Source: JBCCFX01 sp039029515 (lineage in GTDB: Bacteria; Planctomycetota; Phycisphaerae; Phycisphaerales; SM1A02). Taken from it: 13,432 bases of DNA. The DNA lies in assembly GCA_039029515.1 (NCBI GenBank), contig JBCCFX010000104.1:1-13432 (forward strand), in the 5' to 3' direction. Below, one piece after another: positions 1 to 5,933 of this stretch. Numbering within the stretch: position 1 is the first letter of the stretch; every line of letters starts with the position of its first letter. Position numbers and translations under genes: made by a program. The notes beneath the pieces are model-generated. The model searched no databases. It saw only the letters and a program-made list of their open reading frames with translations, and was not told where the DNA came from.

Positions 1-1
1 C

Positions 2-1588
2 GGCGACCAATCAGGGTGTTTCGTGTCGACGACCTGCCCGCTCCGGCCGTGTTGTTTTGGTGAATCGTGTGTATTGGAGTTTCCGGCAGATTGCATCGCG
101 AAGGGCGGCGAGTTCATCAATCTCGCGGCAGATTGTGATTCCGTGTTCTGTGATGATCTGCTCCCGTGCTGTCTCGGGCAGGGCGTCTGTGTCGAGGTGA
201 CGTCGTTGGAGTGCTTTGAATTCGGCGGAATTCAGACATTCTCATTTCTCCAATGCGTTGACAACCCATGTCCGGACGAAGGCGCATGCTGTCTACCCAA
301 CGGCTGCACCGAGGCCTACAACGAAGCCGATTGCATGCGCAATGGCGGAACGTTCCTCGGCATTGATGCGCTGTGTGCAGATTCCGAATTTGATCGCGAT
401 GGCGATGGCATCCCAGACGTGTGCGATGCGTGTCCGGATGACCCACTGAAAGCGTATCCCGGTCGGTGTGGCTGCGGTGTTCTGGAAGACATGGAGACGC
501 TCGACGTCGTAGCGCTCATCACGGAGGCCGGCGATCCGCCATCTCCACTCGGTGGACCGAATGGTGTGGTGGTGACCGAGGAAGGTCGCTTGCTGATCAC
601 GGACGACATCAACGACGCCTTCGAGGAATACAGCACCGACGGAACCTACGTTGACAGTATCAATATGCCATTCGTCCTGTTGCTGTCAGAACCGACCGAC
701 GTGTCGTATCGAGACAGTGAAGCTCGCCTCACGCACGCCGCATCAGGTGACATCCAGGTTATTCGTCGCAATGGCGGCGCGTTTGTGTTCGTCGGATTTT
801 CGAATCCGACAGCGTTGCTTGATCAACCTATGGGGACGGACGTTGATCGCATCGGGCGAACCTACGTCGCTGAGTTCGGTGCACAGCAGATCGCCGTCTT
901 TTCTGAGTCCAATCAACCTGGCGGCACGTTCGATCTTGCCGGGAGCATTCTTGACGGCACACCGTTTGGTCCGCAGGCGGTGCACGTCACGAGTGACGAT
1001 CGGCTGCTTGTCGCCGATCGGCTGAGTCATCGCATCGTCGTCTTCGATCTGGACGGCACTGTGCTGAACGACTTTGGCGCGCAGGGGAGCGGAGATGGTC
1101 AGTTCGATGTACCGCTCGATGTCACCACCGATCCTGCCGGGCGCGTGTATGTCACGGATTCCGGGAACGAGCGCATTGTGGTCTTCGACAGTGGTGGGGC
1201 TTTTCTCTTCACGATCGGTGGGCCAGGCAACGGTCCCATGCAGTTCGATGGCATCCGTCAGGTGGATATCGATCTCGACTACGCCATGTACGTGACCGAG
1301 GCCGGCAATGCCCGAGTCCAGATTCTCGCTCCGGCGATTGAGCTTGCGTGTCCCACTGATTGTGTACCTGACAATGGAGATGGAACGACCGGCAACGGAA
1401 CGACAAACGTCGATGACCTGCTCGCGGTGATCAATGCGTTTGGATCGGTCGGCGGCGCGTGCGATGTTGCTCCGGTGCAGCCGGATTGTTCGGTCGGCAA
1501 TGACGTGATCAACATCGACGATCTGTTGGCGGTCATCAATGCGTTCGGGCCATGTCCAGACGAGGCCGAAGCGTTGAGAGGCCAATGA
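2..1588 (+). CDS. Secreted Cys-rich / NHL-propeller / dockerin-like protein (5' end outside window)
   Basis: The frame is open to the left edge (visible start GDQSGCF), so the gene begins upstream; the GTG at 23 is not a convincing start. About 528 residues are visible. Residues about 10-125 hold three Cys-rich repeats of about 38 residues, each with a CC pair, a later 'xxDC' or 'xxEC' and a GG (CCFGESC, CCLGQGVC, CCLPNGC). Next comes one thrombospondin-3-like calcium loop (DRDGDGIPDVCDACPDD). Residues about 165-445 form an NHL-type beta-propeller with strands such as GRVYVTDSGNERIVVF and RLLVADRLSHRIVVFD. The C-terminus has two dockerin-like motifs, NVDDLLAVINAFG and NIDDLLAVINAFG, each after a short G/N/D-rich loop. 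Extracellular or surface location is inferred from the Cys and calcium motifs; no signal peptide is visible because the start is missing. NHL propellers usually bind proteins or ligands; no enzyme motif is seen. Confidence 0.9.
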   Translation, partial: GDQSGCFVSTTCPLRPCCFGESCVLEFPADCIAKGGEFINLAADCDSVFCDDLLPCCLGQGVCVEVTSLECFEFGGIQTFSFLQCVDNPCPDEGACCLPNGCTEAYNEADCMRNGGTFLGIDALCADSEFDRDGDGIPDVCDACPDDPLKAYPGRCGCGVLEDMETLDVVALITEAGDPPSPLGGPNGVVVTEEGRLLITDDINDAFEEYSTDGTYVDSINMPFVLLLSEPTDVSYRDSEARLTHAASGDIQVIRRNGGAFVFVGFSNPTALLDQPMGTDVDRIGRTYVAEFGAQQIAVFSESNQPGGTFDLAGSILDGTPFGPQAVHVTSDDRLLVADRLSHRIVVFDLDGTVLNDFGAQGSGDGQFDVPLDVTTDPAGRVYVTDSGNERIVVFDSGGAFLFTIGGPGNGPMQFDGIRQVDIDLDYAMYVTEAGNARVQILAPAIELACPTDCVPDNGDGTTGNGTTNVDDLLAVINAFGSVGGACDVAPVQPDCSVGNDVINIDDLLAVINAFGPCPDEAEALRGQ

Positions 1589-1633
1589 GCGATGTGTTCG
1601 GCTTGAGCCGGCAGACATTCACACGAACGAAAA

Positions 1634-1657
1634 CGCGGGCTGCTTCGGCAGCCCGCG
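1634..1657. terminator. Hairpin terminator between convergent genes
   Basis: A perfect 10-bp stem, CGCGGGCTGC / GCAGCCCGCG, closed by a TTCG tetraloop lies between the stops of the convergent genes ending at 1588 and 1715. On the minus strand the stem is followed by TTTTCGTTCG, so it is a plausible intrinsic terminator for the Kelch gene. On the plus strand the downstream bases are GTTCGTATGCG, a poor U-tract, so termination of the left gene there is less certain. Flanking CGAAC/GTTCG can extend the stem past a small bulge. Confidence 0.75.
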
Positions 1658-1714
1658 GTTCGTATGCGTTCGTCGCACGTGTTGATACGGATGTTCAACG
1701 CCCGGTGTCGAGCG

Positions 1715-3748
1715 TCACTCCATTTCAGCTTGAACAGTCTGCACCGACGCGGTGCTCACGTGCATGGGGTCGATCAGAATCACGTGGGCAAGGCTGGCTT
1801 CATCGACGTGCGTCGAGAACAGCAGCAGCCGGCCGCGATAGGCCATGGCACGCATATGACGTGGATTGATCGGAAGGTCTTCCGTCACGGTGGACCACGC
1901 ATTGAGTTCTGGGTCAAACGCCTCGATGGTGCGATTGGGCTCGAAGCCACCGCCGGACTTGGGTGACGATCCGCCGATCAGATACAGACGGCCGTCAAGC
2001 GCGACCAGGTCGGGCGACAGCCGTGGCTTCGACGGAATCGGAATGGTCATAAATGACTGCGACTCGAAGTCAAAGACATCGCACGTGCGGACGACCTGGA
2101 AGTCCTCACGCATGCCGCCGACGAGGTAGTACCGTCCATCGAGCATCGCGCCGCCGAATGCCCGACGCGGCGACGGCAGGTCGATGTCGGTGTCGTGGAA
2201 CTGAATCTGATCAGACGCGCTATCGGCGGTGACGATATCGACCAGATGACGGAATTGATCACCTTTCTCACGACGAGGATCGTAATCGAGTCCACCGAAG
2301 ACCCAGTAGTGTCCGTCATGCTGAACGGTGCCGAACTGGCTGCGAGGGACAGGCAGCACTTCGCCGGCTGGTGTCCAGGTCTGTTCCTTCACGTTGAACA
2401 TGAATCCGTGGCGCCATGTTCGAGCGACGTCACCATCATGCGCAAATCCACCGAACGCAAACCACGACGCACCATCGGGCGAGACCGTCGTTTGCATCGA
2501 CTGTCGTGGCACCGGAAGGTCATTGACGGGCCGCCATTGGAGATTCGCGAGTGACAGCCGATACCCATTGGCGAGGAAGTTATCTGACTCGAAGTCATGC
2601 TGGCCCGTACTGTTGTTGCCGCCGAATGTGTACAGCCATCCGTCCTCGACAAAGATCGCCTGTCGGTTCTTGGCCGGCGAAGGTGATGGAATTGTCCAGT
2701 GGCAGATACCTGCAGGTGCAAATGCGGTCGGGTTCAGGCTGATACGTTCAGCATGAATCGGCCGCACGCCACGAGAGATGCCACCAAAGAAGAGCAGATC
2801 GCCATTCATGTCGGCAGCGATCTGATGGAAGAAGCGGGGGAATGTCAGCGTGGCAAGCGGTTCCCAGACATCCTGGCCTTCGCGCCACGTGTAGACATTG
2901 CCATCAGAGCCTGATGCGACCACACGATCACCAACGACTTCGGCCGCGACACCGAAGGCTGCGCTGGGAAACTCCGGGCCGGAGGTCCACATCTTTCGGT
3001 CAGTGTCGAAGAGATCGACACGCTGGCTGATATCACCATCAGCGGTGATGCCACCAATGACCATGATCATGTCGTTGATCGCAACCGACGCGAGTGCGCG
3101 ACGTTTAAATGGCATGTCATACGTGCGCCATCCGCTCTCGAGGTCATTGAGGTCGAGGGCAATCATTGTGTCCGCCCACGAGCGGGATTCGCCATCTGCA
3201 TTCAGTGTCCACCCGCCGACGGCGTACAGGGTCGAATCAACCACAGCCGTGTCGTGGGATGAGCGCGCCGAAGGCATGTTGGGAAGTGCGCGCCACGTGC
3301 GTTCGTCAGTGTCGTACGCTTCGACGGTGACGAGCGACTGCATCGTCTGTTCTTCGCCCTGCGCATTGAGGATTGTCATGCCGCCCGTGCGGATCACTGA
3401 GCCGCTCCAATGTTCGAGCGGACAACTCTGCACGCGCAGTTCGTTGGGAAGCGTTTCGATGTGCGACGGCTGACGAAGGTTGACGCGATAGAAGTCACTA
3501 AGTTGCGCTTCGCGGTAATAGTCGTGCGGTCGACCGGTGTACCCACCAAGGATGTACAGCCAGTCACCGTCGACCGCCGAGCCGAAGCTCGTCGACGGAT
3601 TGGAAAGCGTGAACGCGGGTTGGCCGACTTGCGGCACGTTGCTGCGATCGATGTCGAGCGGCTTGGCGAAGTGCTGGGCAACAAGCGGTGCTGTTGCGGT
3701 CGTCATGGCCACGACGGCCAACGTGTGTGAGATTCGGCGAATCGTCAT
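1715..3748 (-). CDS. Exported Kelch-repeat beta-propeller protein (about 12 blades)
   Basis: 677 residues. The start at 3748 (MTIRRISHTL) is chosen because GGGAG lies 9 nt upstream and a signal peptide follows at once (RRISH, then a hydrophobic stretch ending APLVA before QHF, cleavage near residue 24). An ATG three codons upstream at 3757 abuts the GGGAG and is less likely. The frame stays open to 4417, but that extension overlaps a better gene on the other strand. Kelch blade cores recur through the protein: LYILGG, TGGMTI, LYAVGG, IMVIGG, VVASGS, LLFFGG, LYTFGG, WFAFGG, YWVFGG, YYLVGG, LYLIGG, LLLFST. Twelve cores fit two six-bladed propellers or one large assembly. Kelch propellers bind proteins or sugars, and some are oxidases; I see no catalytic or copper-binding motif. 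Exported, probably to periplasm or cell surface. Expression may depend on the palindrome at 3830-3846, about 80 nt upstream. Confidence 0.88.
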   Translation of the reverse strand: MTIRRISHTLAVVAMTTATAPLVAQHFAKPLDIDRSNVPQVGQPAFTLSNPSTSFGSAVDGDWLYILGGYTGRPHDYYREAQLSDFYRVNLRQPSHIETLPNELRVQSCPLEHWSGSVIRTGGMTILNAQGEEQTMQSLVTVEAYDTDERTWRALPNMPSARSSHDTAVVDSTLYAVGGWTLNADGESRSWADTMIALDLNDLESGWRTYDMPFKRRALASVAINDMIMVIGGITADGDISQRVDLFDTDRKMWTSGPEFPSAAFGVAAEVVGDRVVASGSDGNVYTWREGQDVWEPLATLTFPRFFHQIAADMNGDLLFFGGISRGVRPIHAERISLNPTAFAPAGICHWTIPSPSPAKNRQAIFVEDGWLYTFGGNNSTGQHDFESDNFLANGYRLSLANLQWRPVNDLPVPRQSMQTTVSPDGASWFAFGGFAHDGDVARTWRHGFMFNVKEQTWTPAGEVLPVPRSQFGTVQHDGHYWVFGGLDYDPRREKGDQFRHLVDIVTADSASDQIQFHDTDIDLPSPRRAFGGAMLDGRYYLVGGMREDFQVVRTCDVFDFESQSFMTIPIPSKPRLSPDLVALDGRLYLIGGSSPKSGGGFEPNRTIEAFDPELNAWSTVTEDLPINPRHMRAMAYRGRLLLFSTHVDEASLAHVILIDPMHVSTASVQTVQAEME

Positions 3749-3829
3749 GAGAAGCATCTCCCGCGGATTCCTCATCCGGCCCCATGCCGGTTTGCGAACC
3801 CGAGCCGCGTAGGATAGCATGACTTGAAG

Positions 3830-3846
3830 TTGAGACTCAGTCTCAA
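3830..3846. promoter_or_regulatory. 17-bp palindromic operator, Fur-family-like
   Basis: TTGAGACT C AGTCTCAA is a perfect 8-1-8 inverted repeat in the divergent region between the Kelch gene (start 3748) and the small gene starting at 3959. Its inner 7-1-7 core, TGAGACT-C-AGTCTCA, has the geometry of the Fur/Zur/PerR operator (TGATAAT-N-ATTATCA) and matches it at five of seven positions per half. On the plus strand it sits exactly 17 nt long between TTGAAG (a possible -35) and TTAGCC (a poor -10). Which of the two divergent genes it controls cannot be told from sequence. Confidence 0.55.
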
Positions 3847-3958
3847 TTAGCCATGCTCCGGGGGTCGTGTCTGCTGAATCCGGGTCGGGGCTCTGGAGGA
3901 CAGGCCTCGCCCGGTTCGGCAGCACATCGATCGCTGCGACTGAGGAAGGGGATGGACC

Positions 3959-4240
3959 GTGGATCAACCGGATGAGCAATCGTCGAAACATGGGGCGGAG
4001 GATCAACTGTGCGAGGCCGCGACGGCCGTGTATTACGCGGTGGTGTGCCTGGAGGCGACCCGCCGGGGTCACCCGATCCCGATTCCCGAGCTGCTCTGTC
4101 CCGTCGGTGTGCCACCGTGTCCATGCCAGATCGACCCGGCGTTGCTTCATGAGGCAGAACAGTTCCTCGTCCGGATGGGCATGATCTACTTTGATGGTCA
4201 ATATCGCACCCGGCTGACACTCGATGGTGACGATGTATGA
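3959..4240 (+). CDS. Small Cys-containing protein, possible winged-helix regulator
   Basis: 93 residues from a GTG start. GAGGAAGGGG ends 7 nt upstream, and third codon positions are strongly G/C, so coding is likely. I do not recognise a family by name. The pattern suggests a winged helix: an amphipathic first helix (residues about 18-35, EAATAVYYAVVCLEATRRG), a short second helix (IPIPELL), a third helix (ALLHEAEQFLVRMGMI), then a beta wing (YFDGQYRTRLTLDG). Between helices 2 and 3 lies CPVGVPPCPC, a C-x6-C-x-C cluster that could bind an Fe-S centre or metal; two more Cys lie in helix 1. Small winged helices with Cys clusters include FeoC and Rrf2 proteins, but no feo genes adjoin. It may head a cluster with the genes at 4313 and 4481. 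A Fur-like palindrome lies about 110 nt upstream. Confidence 0.7.
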   Translation: MDQPDEQSSKHGAEDQLCEAATAVYYAVVCLEATRRGHPIPIPELLCPVGVPPCPCQIDPALLHEAEQFLVRMGMIYFDGQYRTRLTLDGDDV

Positions 4241-4312
4241 AACGTCGCTCATGTGGACAAAACGCCCGTTGACGGCCTCTGAGTAGCATTCGAGGTCTCG
4301 TGGAGCTACCAT

Positions 4313-4474
4313 ATGGACGTCGGCAGTAGCCTCCAGTGTGAGGGCAAGCGGCCGACACGGGACCACAATCAACCTGATCCGTGGATGGATGACGATGTCA
4401 CCGTGATGTGTCTCCACAAGGTCGGGGTGTGGCTGCCGACGGTTCGCGACAGGCGAACGGTCAGGCCGGGATGA
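4313..4474 (+). CDS. Possible 53-residue protein, unknown function
   Basis: Begins MDVGSSLQCEGKRP and ends VRDRRTVRPG. GGAG lies 7 nt before the ATG, and the stop lies 6 nt before the next gene's ATG, so coupling to the gene at 4481 is plausible. The protein is rich in Asp and Arg with two Cys and no recognisable domain. Against it, the last 40 nt can form a strong hairpin (4438-4462), so the stretch could instead be a structured leader of the downstream gene. If it is not a gene, 4241-4480 is a 240-nt intergenic stretch. Confidence 0.35.
   Translation: MDVGSSLQCEGKRPTRDHNQPDPWMDDDVTVMCLHKVGVWLPTVRDRRTVRPG
4438..4462 (+). repeat. Inverted repeat / hairpin upstream of the DUF3553 gene
   Basis: GACGGTTCGC, GACAG loop, GCGAACGGTC: nine of ten positions pair, with one G-G mismatch. 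The 3' arm ends 18 nt before the ATG at 4481. It may be an RNA hairpin affecting translation or a weak operator. It has no U-tract, so it is not an obvious terminator. Confidence 0.35.
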
Positions 4475-4480
4475 GTATCA

Positions 4481-5110
4481 ATGTCATTGGATCGAATCGA
4501 GTTTGGCGACCACGTGCGCCATCCCCAGCGACCCGAATGGGGCGTCGGGCAGGTCACGCGCGTCGAAGAAATCTGGGTGGATGGTGACCCCTCTCAACGG
4601 GTGGCCGTCCGATTCCCGAATGCGGGGCTTAAGACCCTCAGCACCACGCACGCGCCGCTGGAGCGCGTGAACGGCGATGGCTCCTCCGTCAACGGTCACA
4701 CCGATGATGAAGACAACCTCGCTGCCATTGATGCCGACTCCGGCCTGCTCGGCGACATGACCAAGGAGCGAGTCCGCGAGGTCATGACGCGGCTGCCGCT
4801 GGAGATCCGCGATCCCTTCTGCACCCTCTCGCGACGCCTGCGGCTGACCTTCGATCTCTATCGCTTCGATCGGTCCGGTAAAGGCCTCATTGACTGGGCG
4901 GTGGCACAGTCGGGTCTTGCCGATCCACTGACGCGCTTCAGCCGGCATGAGTTGGAAGCGTTCTTCGAGCGCTGGATTCGCGAACGCGACCAGCATCTGG
5001 GCAAGCTCCTGGAGACGGCTCAGTCCGAGCAGGCGCTCGTGCGTGAACTGCTTGGCAAGGCGCCTGAGCCGGCCCGCAAGGCGGTGCAGCGACTCAACGC
5101 GGTGCGTTGA
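4481..5110 (+). CDS. DUF3553-domain protein with Planctomycete-type C-terminal helical domain
   Basis: 209 residues. Residues about 5-63 match the DUF3553 pattern: F-GD-VRHP-RPEWG-GQV, then a strand 'RVAVRFPNAGLKTLSTTHAPLERV' (here split by WVDGDPSQ). The motif GDHVRHPQRPEWGVGQV is diagnostic. This small SH3-like barrel occurs alone or attached to other proteins, including some helicases; its role is unknown. Residues about 65-90 are an Asp/Gly/Ser-rich linker. Residues about 90-209 are helical and charged (TKERVREVMTRLPLEIRDPF, RLTFDLYRFDRSGKGLIDW, ERWIRERDQHLGKLLE) with no domain I can name. No signal peptide or TM segment, so it is probably cytoplasmic, perhaps binding nucleic acid. The ATG at 4481 is preceded by GGGATGAG, a weak SD, and directly precedes the conserved domain. 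Confidence 0.85.
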   Translation: MSLDRIEFGDHVRHPQRPEWGVGQVTRVEEIWVDGDPSQRVAVRFPNAGLKTLSTTHAPLERVNGDGSSVNGHTDDEDNLAAIDADSGLLGDMTKERVREVMTRLPLEIRDPFCTLSRRLRLTFDLYRFDRSGKGLIDWAVAQSGLADPLTRFSRHELEAFFERWIRERDQHLGKLLETAQSEQALVRELLGKAPEPARKAVQRLNAVR

Positions 5111-5264
5111 AACCGCATCCCATGTTGATCTGACGCAACATCCGTCACAAGCCGCGCGGCGGCGACGCGGGCAACGTCCCTAAATAACCCGTTTCGTCGG
5201 CTCGAATCCCTGAAAACACAGTGTTCGTGGTGTTTGGCACGCGCTGACGGCGCGGTGGTTGTTT

Positions 5265-5325
5265 GTCTTCCCTTCCACAACACAAAGACACGACCGGCCA
5301 AGTGGCCACAGAAAGGGAAGACGAG
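5265..5325 (+). promoter_or_regulatory. Structured leader that pairs the SD of the coiled-coil gene
   Basis: GTCTTCCCTT (5265-5274) is the exact reverse complement of AAGGGAAGAC (5313-5322), which contains the Shine-Dalgarno sequence of the gene starting at 5326. If the 10-bp stem forms, the SD is hidden 3 nt from the ATG. The 38-nt loop is C/A-rich and holds a smaller stem, GGCC AAGT GGCC (5296-5307). This architecture fits translational control by a protein, small RNA, metabolite or temperature. No known riboswitch class is recognised. Confidence 0.6.
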
Positions 5326-5643
5326 ATGGACGACCAGACCTTTCAGAGCAAGTTCAACGAACTCATCAACAAGATCAACGAGCTGCCGGTGGCCCAGCGA
5401 GCCCACCTCGAGCAACTCGCAAACGAGACCAAGGATCGGCGCGAACGCATTCAGGCATCGGTGACAGAACTCCAGGAGTCGTTGGACTACCTCCGCCTCA
5501 GCGTGAAATACCTCGTCTTCGACCTCGAAGCGACACGCCGCGAAAACACATATCTCCGCAAGCTGCTCGAACAGTCGAACGCCGACACGAGCGACCAAGG
5601 CGACTACGACGAAGATGCAGGCCACTTCGGTGAATCGGATTGA
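5326..5643 (+). CDS. Small coiled-coil protein, conserved-type Planctomycete hypothetical
   Basis: 105 residues beginning MDDQTFQSKFNELINKINEL. The ATG at 5326 has AAGGGAAG 8 nt upstream; a TTG at 5263 in the same frame would add 21 unrelated residues and is rejected. Nearly the whole protein is predicted helical and heptad-like: residues 1-50 (FNELINKINELPVAQRAHLE, LANETKDRRERIQASVTELQ) and 52-80 (LDYLRLSVKYLVFDLEATRR), followed by ENTYLRKLLEQ. The tail (about 86-105) is acidic. The segment LDYLRL-VKYLVFDLEATRREN is so regular that it is probably the family's signature; I believe related proteins occur across Planctomycetota, sometimes labelled transcriptional regulators, but I cannot verify this. 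No TM or signal peptide, so a cytoplasmic adaptor or regulator is the best guess. Codon use is normal. Translation may be controlled by the leader hairpin. Confidence 0.85.
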   Translation: MDDQTFQSKFNELINKINELPVAQRAHLEQLANETKDRRERIQASVTELQESLDYLRLSVKYLVFDLEATRRENTYLRKLLEQSNADTSDQGDYDEDAGHFGESD

Positions 5644-5710
5644 CCTCCATCATGCGTTGACGGAGACACATGGTCATACGCGGACTTCGATCCATGCGAT
5701 CAACAGTCCG

Positions 5711-5752
5711 CCGTGACCGTGTGCGCTCCGCGCGCCGTGCGCGCGGTCATGG
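5711..5752 (+). other. Long G-U-tolerant RNA stem downstream of the coiled-coil gene
   Basis: CCGTGACCGTGTGCGC and GTGCGCGCGGTCATGG pair over 16 bp around a 10-nt GC-rich loop. Four of the pairs are G-U, so the structure forms only in RNA read from the plus strand; at DNA level or on the minus strand those positions mismatch. It lies 68 nt past the stop at 5643, before the terminator at 5865, and is not followed by a U-tract. It may be a 3'-UTR element or part of a small RNA. The rest of 5644-5864 shows nothing convincing; a 46-codon Arg-rich frame at 5670 is not supported. Confidence 0.35.
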
Positions 5753-5864
5753 GCCATCGGATCACTCGGGGGATGGGATTCTACTTACTCACTTCATTCT
5801 TCGAAGCTGATGGCTCATGACCGCACGCACGGCGACTGCCCATGGCCGTGCAACACCACACAAC

Positions 5865-5899
5865 AACCGCCGACGTGCTCGACACGCCGGCGGTTTCTT
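5865..5899 (+). terminator. Intrinsic terminator
   Basis: AACCGCCG / CGGCGGTT plus CGTG / CACG, separated by one A-C mismatch and closed by a CTCGA loop, followed by TTCTTAATT. It ends the transcript of the coiled-coil gene and its 3' structure. On the opposite strand the stem is followed by TTGTTGTG, so it may also stop the convergent gene whose stop is at 5934. Confidence 0.75.
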
Positions 5900-5933
5900 A
5901 ATTGCGTTGCATGTCGATGCGACGTTGGAGTCG

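Noticed and set aside
743..1618. 291-codon minus-strand frame opposite the NHL gene
   Set aside because: It mirrors the codon bias of the plus-strand gene and has no recognisable motif; the sense protein is clearly real.
3853..3975. 40-codon frame from the ATG just after the Fur-like palindrome
   Set aside because: Gly/Arg-rich with no SD, and it runs into the well-supported GTG-started gene in another frame.
3749..4417. N-terminal extension of the Kelch frame by about 220 codons
   Set aside because: The signal peptide and SD place the start at 3748, and the extension lies antisense to a gene (3959-4240) with a good SD and strong G/C third positions.
5263..5325. Upstream TTG start for the coiled-coil gene
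   Set aside because: The added 21 residues look like translated leader; the perfect SD precedes the ATG at 5326, and the leader forms an inverted repeat.
5670..5810. 46-codon frame (MVIRGLRSMRSTVRRD...) with GGAG 5 nt upstream
   Set aside because: Arg-rich, overlaps the long RNA stem, no resemblance to any protein; the composition fits a non-coding GC-rich stretch.
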